In this document: positions 6,801 to 12,023 of the stretch, piece after piece
Layout: every line of letters starts with the position of its first letter
Position numbering within the stretch: the first letter of the stretch is position 1
Assembly (NCBI GenBank): GCA_900553885.1
Contig: USFD01000090.1
Span: forward strand, 1-12,023
Source: an uncultured Ruminococcus sp.
Lineage (GTDB): Bacteria > Bacillota > Clostridia > Lachnospirales > Lachnospiraceae
Reading direction: 5' to 3'
DNA: 12,023 bases
The notes under the pieces: model-generated
What the model was told of the DNA's origin: nothing
The model's input: only the letters and a program-made list of their open reading frames with translations
Databases searched by the model: none
Made by a program: the position numbers and the translations under genes

Positions 6801-9800
6801 GGCATGGGCGGAGTCTGTGGCGCAGAACGCGGATACAACATGGAAGATTCTTCTTACCCATAAAGCGCCGTACTCAAAAGGCCCTCACTACAATGACAGT
6901 GATGTAATTCAGATCCGTCAGCAGCTGAATCAGCTGACTGCGGACTGCGATATCGACCTGGTTCTTTCCGGACATGACCATACCTATCTGCGCACACCCT
7001 ATCTTCTGAACGGAGAAGAACAGCAGACGGAATATACGGATCTTTCCGTAGATGGAATTACATACCGCACTGCGGTCAATCCGGAGGGAACTGTGTTTGT
7101 TATACCCTCTGCTTCAGGTGTGAAATATTATGAGTTCAACGAAGCAGCGGATGTTCCCGCGGAAGTGGCAGGCCAGCCGGGGCTGTCGGTCTACGAAGGG
7201 ATTACTATTGAAGGAGATACCTTATACTACCGGGCATACACCGAGGACGGCAGTCTGTACGACAGCTTCGCGATCCAGAAAGGGGAAGAGCAGGTAAGCG
7301 CGGTACAGCAGGTGATCGATATGATCGAGCCCTTCAGAGACGGCGTGACCCTGGAAGATGAAGCAGCGGTGACTGCGGCAAGAGAAGCGTATAACGCGCT
7401 TACAGCTGAAGAGCAGGAGCAGGTGACCAATCTGGATGTGCTGGTTCAGGCGGAAGAGATGATCCGGACGTTAAAGGGACTTGCGGAGAAAGAGACTGTG
7501 AGAGTATCGGACAAAGATGCATTCCTGGCAGCTCTTGCAAATGAAAATGTAGGCACTATCGAAGTGGAAGGTGTCATTACGATCGGAGTATACGGCACGG
7601 GTATTTTTGGAATTGAGAATAACACCTGGGAAGACCAGTGGCAGGCTGTAAATCATGATGTGATCATAAGAGGCGTGACAGACGATGCAGAGCTGGAGAG
7701 GCTCGGACTTGTGGTTGGAAATGACGCGACGCTGGTTCTGGAGGATATTTATCTCTATGCCAACCATAAGAATAGTGCCAGCAGTGAGGATCCGCTGAAC
7801 TGCGTTGAGGTAAACAGGGGAAATCTGTATGTAAACGGAAGCACCAGCATTGAACTGGGAACCAACGGAAGCTGCAAGTGCAGCACAACACACGGTCTGG
7901 GCACGAATAAACAGCACGGCCATGCCATTGCCCTTACGGGAACCGGAAATGTCTATATCAATACAACCGGTAATATTACCGGAAAATACGAGGCAGTATA
8001 CAGCAGTCTGGACACGGACAGCAATGTGGTGATTCAGAACGGAAACGTCTCATCTGCAGGCGGCGATACGGTAATCGCATGCCAGTATGACCTGGAGATG
8101 AACGGAGGCTCCGCAGCGTCCATTATCGCGGGAAATCTGGAACTGAACGGCGGTACGGTCGGTTCCTCTGATGAGTATCCCCTGGACATCCGCGGAGAAG
8201 CATATATTACCGGCGGAACCGTAGGACAGAATGGCTCTGGAAAGGCAATCCGTCTTGGCGATAACGCAGTCCTTTCGATCCGTCCTGTTACTTCTGTATC
8301 CATCGGAGGAACTTCTGTTTCGCTGGCGGCGGCAGAGACAACAGACGGCAGAAATGTAAGTGTTGCGGTAGATACCGGAAAATTCGGAGAAAATGGAGCG
8401 GGAATGCTTTACGCGCTGCCCGCGAATACAATGCAGGCGCCGGATCAGATCGTGGCGAACAGGGAAGGAGAACTGGAGACAACATTTGAAAACGGAACAC
8501 TGAAGGCAGTTCTTTCCCGGGAAGGACTGAACTACGTATATGGAAAATATCAGATAACCGGCGGAAGCCTGATGAACGCAATTGACGCAGGCAGCAATAC
8601 CAGCTGCTGGATCTATAACCAGTATCAGCGGGTTTACAATGTGCCGGTAGAAAGCGTGACTGTAAGTGCGCAGCAGACGGTTGCAGGAGCAGGCGGCACA
8701 CTGAAACTGCGTGCGTCTGCCATGCCGGGCACAGCCCTGGATAATAAGATTACATGGACAAGTGACCATCCGGACGTAGCCGCGGTGGAGGAAGACGGCA
8801 CGGTAACAGGGCTTAAGAGCGGCACGGCAGTTATTACAGGCACGGCTCCGTTCGGCGCGAAAGACAGTGTAACGGTTTATATCTGCGAACCTCAGATTGA
8901 GGGAGCTGATACGGTTACTGCGGATGTGACAGAAGAAAACTATCAGCTGGCCGGTCTGGACGGACTTCCGGCAGGAACTTCTGTAAGATGGACGCTGGAG
9001 AATAATACACTTGGAATGACGGTGTCCTCTGACGGAACTCTGTCAAGAACAGCCAATACGCAGGAGGGGACAGTTACCCTGAAAGCCGCTGTTTATGAAA
9101 ATGGAATGCCTACTTCTGCGGCAGCAGACAAGGAGATCTCGGTGGAGGCGAACCTGGTAACCGCGGTGGAGATACAGGGAGCGGATGAGACGGCCGTGAA
9201 AGAAAAAGATGCGGAACCGTTTCAGCTTACAGCAGAGGTACTTCCTGCAGGCGCTATAACCGGCGGCGTTACATGGACCAGTTCTGATGATACTGTAGCG
9301 ATGGTAGATGAGAGCGGTCTGGTTACAGTCAGGGGAATCGGCTCCGCGGTAATTACAGCCTCTGCCGGAGGTGTGCGCGACTCGGTAACTGTTGTGGTTC
9401 CGGAGCTTACGGGCAGCAGCACGGCTTACGTGGGACAGGAAAATGCTGTATATCAGTTGAGAGGAACCGAGGATCTTCCGGGAGCGGCGATCACGTATCA
9501 TGTAGATGACGAAGCAAAAGCCAAGGTCAGCGATGACGGAATCCTGACTCTGCTGGAAGCAGGCAAAGTGACAGTGACTGCCAGAGCGTCCTGGAATTCT
9601 GATACAGACAATCCTCAGGAATTCTCTTTAAGCATGGAGGTCCGGATTTTTGAAAATGAAGATATGTACCTGGCCGGACTTGCCGAAGAGAAGATGATGG
9701 CTCTCCCGTCAGGTGAAGCGATTACAGCGGAAAATAAGGAAGAGGCTTCAGCGGCGGTTTCCGATGCTGATACGGCTTATGAACTGCTGACTGATACTCA

Positions 9801-11094
9801 GAAGAGTTATGTCAGTGAAGAGGCAGTGCAGAAACTGGAAGATGCGAAGAAAGCGCTTGCCCTGCTGGAAGTTACCGGTCAGGAAAAGGCTGAGGCAGAG
9901 CGCATCTGCGCGGCGATAGAAGCTCTTCCGGATCCGGTGTCGCTGGAGGACGAGGCGGATGTAACAGAGATCCGCGCGGCGTATGACCGGTTGACGGATA
10001 ATGGAAAACTTCTGGTAGAAAATTATGACAGGCTGACAGCGGCGGAAGAGCAGATCGCGCAGCTGAAGGCGGATGCGGCGGCAGATGCAAAAGCAGCGGC
10101 AGCAGTGGAAGCTCTGATAGAAGCCCTTCCGGATACAGAGGAACTGACACTGGAAAATGCAGACGCGGCAGAGGAAGCTCTGAAAGCATATGAGGCTCTG
10201 ACTGATGCACAGAAGAAGCTGGTTTCAGAAGAGTATTCCGATAAACTTGAGGCGGCTCTGGAGCAGATTGCGAAACTGGAACAGGCGGAGGCGGATAAGG
10301 ACGCAGCAGATAAAGTGGATCAGATGATTCTTGCTCTGCCGGCTGAGATTACGCTTGCGGATGAGCAGACTGTAACAGCCGCGCGGGAGGCCTATGACAG
10401 CCTTACTCCGGAGCAGAAACCGTATGTTCAGAATCTGGAACAACTGGAACAGGCGGAAAAGACAATTGCAGATCTGAAGGAAGCGGACAGAAATGCGGCA
10501 CAGAATGTAATGGATGCGATAGACGCGTTTGGCGATGCCATTTCACTGGATGATAAAGAAGCGCTGCAGGCAGTAAAGGGACAGTATGAGAAACTGACCG
10601 ATGTCCAGAAACAGCTTGTGACAAACTATGACAGACTGGAACAGCTTCTGGATCAGCTTGCCCGCCTGGAAAAAGAAGAGTCGGATAAGGACGCGGCCAA
10701 AGAGGCGGAAGAGATCATTGATGCGCTTCCGGATGAGATTACACTGCAGGATGAGGCTGCTGTGAATGCGGCGAGAGAGGCCTACGATGCTCTGACGGAA
10801 GGACAGAAAGCGTATGTGGGTAATCTGGAAAAACTGCTTCAGGCAGAGGCGCGCATAGTCAGTCTGAAAGGCAGCGCGGACCATACCGGCAATCATATAT
10901 CCACCGGAAACAATGCGTCTGCCGGTACAGGCGGCGCAGGCGCCGGAGACGGACAGAGCCGGAATCCGGGCGCAGATGAAAAAGCCGTGCAGACGGGAGA
11001 CCCCTCGCCGCTGATGCTTTGGACCGCGCTGGCGCTTGCGGGAGGAACTGCCGCGGCGGCCGGACTGTATTTCAGGAGAAAAAGAAAATTGTAA
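3889..11094 (+). CDS. Giant cell-wall-anchored protein with two metallophosphoesterase domains, Ig-like domains and helical repeats
   Basis: 2401-residue secreted protein. A signal peptide (about 1-30, VQA before EE) leads into metallophosphoesterase domain 1 (about 40-350). Its motifs are D48-T-H50, G105-D106-L, G138-N-H-D141, H268-H269 and G308-H-M-H311. A mostly helical spacer (about 350-690) follows. A purple-acid-phosphatase N-terminal-like beta domain (about 695-828) precedes metallophosphoesterase domain 2 (about 838-1060): D845-S-Q847-G, G878-D879, G909-N-H-E912, H991 and G1028-H-D-H1031. Next are one helical repeat (1139-1197), a probable beta-helix (about 1205-1480), Ig-like segments (about 1585-1922; the first and third are clear Big_2 types), and six helical repeats (1928-2328). 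A Gly/Ala/Asn linker and the anchor AVQTGD (2366-2371) end the chain, with a hydrophobic stretch and RRKRKL. All metal ligands appear present in both domains, so two active hydrolase sites are expected. The second lacks the Tyr that follows the GD motif in true purple enzymes. Likely role: phosphate release from extracellular nucleotides or other esters at the cell surface (inference). It lies between rplA and rplJ, an unusual place. Confidence 0.88.
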   Translation: MKGNIRKMAALLLAAVMAVSAVPSAGVQAEEKTDGGERRELKFAVMSDTHYFPTEYNGTRAEAYQDQTSGDLRLMGEGQALTEGAVDQLLAKDPAEYPDILLVTGDLSSEGELASHQGFASQMKRLEDAGIAVFVIPGNHDLYNYSAMSFQDDTKVSGTDLYTTLDQFKEIYADYGYGSAEDQENYQIEYYADEKDAEGTQGGLSYILHVDGFALLMIDSEVYTQDVNGEETDRGTGDGMICDQLLEWILEKAQECEENGETIIAGMHHPLLAHNTTQETEFITDTVGDSEALAETLADAGIRYIFTGHMHENDIASYTTVEGNTIYDLETGGMVAYGSPIRMVTLAKYADGTEKMTIDTESVKDAAMNAKLDAPNGNVTDTEKVDVLEYELNAMYGENFVSNLIFRYADRYLDQFTDIPAALQNIAGIDLYTELFGLLPSLLAEEMTVDLGGSLGTLNITYSSSGAFQDGDGIHLSPAGTASLLGTFTVRDSDIQTEVGHVLDQVEEQYMANGVLKERLDGIIVKAKNTVLESEEGHTLYDLLQYMFTVHNTGNDTAAHPDWVQRSLDNLAAGPLLQETVMDIINNDIYPFIDELTGSITIDLNTLFGRNMLWSAAVNAVMGSSSPTLAAALDKFGVDVRSLLDGLLNEYLSDSFFTSVGGVAVNIINGFASDSDGLDDAVDGDPAVLTYDGRLHPNYSVENGMLPDQVTVSLGGNDTKGIRNFSWYTGTKVESGEVQLLEADPGMTVEEAEAAFESGEGVVTTAADTATVNKAKLELNLVLVTTYDIEEANRHTAEVSIEEEKDYYYRVGTAYGDVACYSQPVLLGEASTSEDDAFTFINVADSQGATEADYDKYISVLSQAEETFEDAEFITHLGDFVDDGNNESYWDWVLNNEEMQSLPVVPVAGNHEARATDDRLVNAIAAHYNVDIPEQDTSQGIYYSFTYENATFIVLNTNDLNGSDRLSEAQMAWAESVAQNADTTWKILLTHKAPYSKGPHYNDSDVIQIRQQLNQLTADCDIDLVLSGHDHTYLRTPYLLNGEEQQTEYTDLSVDGITYRTAVNPEGTVFVIPSASGVKYYEFNEAADVPAEVAGQPGLSVYEGITIEGDTLYYRAYTEDGSLYDSFAIQKGEEQVSAVQQVIDMIEPFRDGVTLEDEAAVTAAREAYNALTAEEQEQVTNLDVLVQAEEMIRTLKGLAEKETVRVSDKDAFLAALANENVGTIEVEGVITIGVYGTGIFGIENNTWEDQWQAVNHDVIIRGVTDDAELERLGLVVGNDATLVLEDIYLYANHKNSASSEDPLNCVEVNRGNLYVNGSTSIELGTNGSCKCSTTHGLGTNKQHGHAIALTGTGNVYINTTGNITGKYEAVYSSLDTDSNVVIQNGNVSSAGGDTVIACQYDLEMNGGSAASIIAGNLELNGGTVGSSDEYPLDIRGEAYITGGTVGQNGSGKAIRLGDNAVLSIRPVTSVSIGGTSVSLAAAETTDGRNVSVAVDTGKFGENGAGMLYALPANTMQAPDQIVANREGELETTFENGTLKAVLSREGLNYVYGKYQITGGSLMNAIDAGSNTSCWIYNQYQRVYNVPVESVTVSAQQTVAGAGGTLKLRASAMPGTALDNKITWTSDHPDVAAVEEDGTVTGLKSGTAVITGTAPFGAKDSVTVYICEPQIEGADTVTADVTEENYQLAGLDGLPAGTSVRWTLENNTLGMTVSSDGTLSRTANTQEGTVTLKAAVYENGMPTSAAADKEISVEANLVTAVEIQGADETAVKEKDAEPFQLTAEVLPAGAITGGVTWTSSDDTVAMVDESGLVTVRGIGSAVITASAGGVRDSVTVVVPELTGSSTAYVGQENAVYQLRGTEDLPGAAITYHVDDEAKAKVSDDGILTLLEAGKVTVTARASWNSDTDNPQEFSLSMEVRIFENEDMYLAGLAEEKMMALPSGEAITAENKEEASAAVSDADTAYELLTDTQKSYVSEEAVQKLEDAKKALALLEVTGQEKAEAERICAAIEALPDPVSLEDEADVTEIRAAYDRLTDNGKLLVENYDRLTAAEEQIAQLKADAAADAKAAAAVEALIEALPDTEELTLENADAAEEALKAYEALTDAQKKLVSEEYSDKLEAALEQIAKLEQAEADKDAADKVDQMILALPAEITLADEQTVTAAREAYDSLTPEQKPYVQNLEQLEQAEKTIADLKEADRNAAQNVMDAIDAFGDAISLDDKEALQAVKGQYEKLTDVQKQLVTNYDRLEQLLDQLARLEKEESDKDAAKEAEEIIDALPDEITLQDEAAVNAAREAYDALTEGQKAYVGNLEKLLQAEARIVSLKGSADHTGNHISTGNNASAGTGGAGAGDGQSRNPGADEKAVQTGDPSPLMLWTALALAGGTAAAAGLYFRRKRKL
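7303..7479 (+). repeat. Isolated copy of the ~65-residue helical repeat
   Basis: Residues 1139-1197 of the giant protein match the C-terminal repeat family. A first helix ending at P1148 is followed by VTLEDEAAV, AAREAYNALT, a short loop and an AEEMIRTLKG-like third helix. It is separated from the other six copies by about 730 residues (beta-helix and Ig-like segments) and resembles the last copy most closely (DEAAV-x-AAREAY-x-ALT). Confidence 0.75.
9670..10872 (+). repeat. Six tandem helical repeats near the C-terminus of the giant protein
   Basis: Residues 1928-2328 contain six diverged units of about 64-74 residues. Equivalent positions (the P of ALP or its replacement) fall at about 1940, 2014, 2081, 2151, 2215 and 2281. 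Each unit reads as three short helices: an xxIxALP helix and TLxDE turn, an AAxxAYxxLTxxQKxxV helix, and an LxxAExxIxxLK helix. Similar modules recur in surface proteins of gut Firmicutes; I do not recall a firm domain name. Divergence at DNA level argues against recent expansion. Likely a stalk holding the catalytic domains away from the wall. Confidence 0.8.
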
Positions 11095-11100
11095 AAAAAC

Positions 11101-11129
11101 TTGACATATGAAATGAAGTGTGATATTTT
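11101..11129 (+). promoter_or_regulatory. Promoter of rplJ-rplL
   Basis: A perfect -35 box TTGACA (11101-11106), a 17-bp spacer and TATTTT (11124-11129) preceded by TGA, which gives an extended -10 element. The predicted start near 11136 coincides with the start of the L10 leader RNA. The -35 box is only 6 bases after the stop codon of the giant gene. Confidence 0.75.
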
Positions 11130-11135
11130 GTATTA

Positions 11136-11225
11136 GCAACTGCCGAAGACAGTAGGTGCTGTAAAGCGTAAGGGTTCACCCGCCTACCGAGGAGAGTTAG
11201 ATTTATTACGAGAGTATGAATTAAC
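11136..11225 (+). ncRNA. Ribosomal protein L10 leader RNA
   Basis: The segment contains the characteristic L10-leader block AACTGCCGAAGACAGTAGGT, then GGGTTCACCC and CGCCTACCGAGG. GTAGG (11152-11156) pairs with CCTAC (11183-11187), and GGG (11172-11174) pairs with CCC (11179-11181) around TTCA. This matches the Firmicutes L10 leader family, bound by L10 in complex with L12 to repress rplJL; transcription attenuation is the mechanism described in Bacillus subtilis. Identification is from remembered consensus, not a covariance-model search. Confidence 0.85.
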
Positions 11226-11258
11226 AAACCTCTGTGTCTTCGGGCGCAGAGGTTTTTT
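11226..11258 (+). terminator. Attenuator terminator in the rplJL leader
   Basis: A 13-bp stem (11226-11238 with 11243-11255) is capped by a C-TTCG-G tetraloop and ends in six T residues (11253-11258). It lies between the L10 leader and rplJ, so it should act as the attenuator. GAGGAGAGTT (11189-11198 region) upstream could pair with part of the left arm (AACCTCT) with a bulge and might serve as antiterminator, which is weaker inference. It is also the only visible terminator for transcripts of the giant gene. Confidence 0.85.
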
Positions 11259-11292
11259 GTGTAAAGACTTTGGCAGTACACGCAAAATATAT

Positions 11293-11301
11293 AAGGAGGT
11301 G
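11293..11301 (+). promoter_or_regulatory. Ribosome binding site selecting the GTG start of rplJ
   Basis: AAGGAGGTG ends 9 bases before GTG 11311. The frame is open upstream into the terminator, but the canonical L10 N-terminus (MAKVELKQPIVEAI) begins at 11311, so the GTG is the start. Confidence 0.8.
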
Positions 11302-11310
11302 TACCAGAAA

Positions 11311-11904
11311 GTGGCAAAAGTTGAATTAAAACAGCCCATCGTAGAGGCGATCGCAGAAGAGATCAAAGACGCTCAGTCAGTTGTTCTTGTTGACTACCGC
11401 GGACTTACTGTTGCTCAGGATACAGAGCTTCGTAAGCAGCTCAGAGAAGCAGGCGTTCTGTACAAGGTATACAAGAACACGATGATGAAGAGAGCTTTTG
11501 AGGGAACTGAGTTTGAAGGCCTTGAGAGCTGCCTGGAAGGACCGAGCGCTATCGCGGTATCCAAGGATGACGCGACAGCTCCGGCAAGAATCCTGTGCAA
11601 ATTCGCGAAGGACGCTCCGGCACTGGAACTCAAAGGCGGTGTTGTTGAAGGAACTGTCTATGACGTGGCAGGACTTACAGAACTGTCCAAGATTCCGTCA
11701 AGAGAAGAACTGCTTTCCAAACTTCTTGGAAGCATCCAGTCACCGATTACAAACTTTGCTCGTGTTATTAAGCAGATTGCAGAGCAGGGCGGCGGAGAGG
11801 CTGCAGCAGCTGCAGCAGAAGAGAATGCAGACGAGGCAGCAGAAGCTCCGGCAGAAGCAGCAGCTGAGACAGCAGAGGCTCCGGCTGAGGCAACAGAAGA
11901 GTAA
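11311..11904 (+). CDS. rplJ: 50S ribosomal protein L10 with an extended acidic tail
   Basis: 197-residue L10, the stalk-base protein that binds 23S rRNA next to L11 and carries L7/L12 dimers on its C-terminal helix. Recognisable family segments are AQSVVLVDYRGLTVAQDTELRKQLREAG, YKVYKNTMMKRAF and LEGPSAIAVSKDD. The helix around residues 135-158 (LLGSIQSPITNFARVIKQIAEQ) is the expected L12-binding region. Most L10 proteins are about 165-175 residues. Here residues 160-197 form an extra Ala/Glu/Pro tail beginning GGGEAAAAAAEE and containing two AEAPAEA units. Expression is probably controlled by the L10 leader and attenuator upstream. rplL follows after 67 bases. Confidence 0.96.
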   Translation: MAKVELKQPIVEAIAEEIKDAQSVVLVDYRGLTVAQDTELRKQLREAGVLYKVYKNTMMKRAFEGTEFEGLESCLEGPSAIAVSKDDATAPARILCKFAKDAPALELKGGVVEGTVYDVAGLTELSKIPSREELLSKLLGSIQSPITNFARVIKQIAEQGGGEAAAAAAEENADEAAEAPAEAAAETAEAPAEATEE

Positions 11905-11971
11905 TCAACAGTTACTTTTCCGGATTTACTGAAAATAAGAAATTAAGAATAAGAAAATGGAGGATATCAAA

Positions 11972-12023
11972 ATGGCTAAATTGACAACAGCTGAAATGAT
12001 CGAAGCGATCAAAGAGTTATCAG
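11972..12023 (+). CDS. rplL: 50S ribosomal protein L7/L12, N-terminal fragment
   Basis: Only the first 17 codons are in the window (MAKLTTAEMIEAIKELS), cut by the window end. The sequence fits the L12 N-terminal dimerisation domain, which docks on the L10 helix. GGAGG (11959-11963) lies 8 bases before ATG 11972. Position directly after rplJ confirms the assignment. The hinge and factor-binding domain cannot be seen. Confidence 0.9.
   Translation, partial: MAKLTTAEMIEAIKELS

Noticed and set aside
8050..8769. 239-codon minus-strand open frame opposite the giant gene
   Set aside because: Its translation is Cys/Arg-rich without domain character and it lies fully antisense to a well-supported coding region; typical shadow frame.
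11498..11932. 144-codon + strand frame overlapping rplJ and running past its stop
   Set aside because: It is the +1 shadow of rplJ; the Gln/Arg-rich end is just the out-of-frame reading of the GCA/GAA-rich tail.

Overview
The window looks like chromosomal DNA of a Gram-positive member of the Clostridia, most likely a Lachnospiraceae relative. The reasons are the ribosomal gene order, a zinc-type L33, a Firmicutes-type L10 leader RNA, strong AAGGAGG ribosome binding sites, and a sortase-style cell-wall anchor on a large modular surface protein. The genus is inference; no 16S or other marker is present. All genes are on the + strand, and no convincing minus-strand gene was found.

Layout. Positions 1-210 hold an imperfect palindrome at the left edge and a promoter, followed by an AI-2E-family membrane protein gene (211-1425). 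A long hairpin with a T-tract ends that gene, and the promoter of the next operon lies inside the same hairpin DNA (1437-1497). That operon is rpmG (L33), secE, nusG, rplK (L11), rplA (L1). rplK and rplA are each preceded by a nearly identical ~37-nt leader hairpin touching the ribosome binding site, a plausible translational autoregulatory site. A strong terminator follows rplA (3738-3772).

In most bacteria rplJ-rplL follow rplA directly. Here a 7.2-kb gene (3889-11094) sits between them. It encodes a ~2401-residue secreted, apparently cell-wall-anchored protein. Its parts are a signal peptide, a first calcineurin-like metallophosphoesterase domain, a spacer, a purple-acid-phosphatase-like module with a second complete metallophosphoesterase domain, one alpha-helical repeat, a probable beta-helix, four Ig-like segments, six more copies of the helical repeat, and a degenerate sortase signal (AVQTGD plus hydrophobic segment plus RRKRKL). 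Both active sites look intact.

Six bases after its stop codon begins a strong promoter for rplJ-rplL. It is followed by an L10 leader RNA and an attenuator-type terminator (11226-11258), then rplJ (L10, with an unusual Ala/Glu/Pro-rich C-terminal tail) and the first 17 codons of rplL (L7/L12), cut by the window end.

The small genes form the usual translation/transcription/secretion core: ribosome stalk and L1 arm proteins, the NusG elongation factor and the SecE translocon subunit. The large protein is functionally separate, probably a surface phosphoesterase acting on extracellular organic phosphate or nucleotides; its substrate cannot be read from the sequence.
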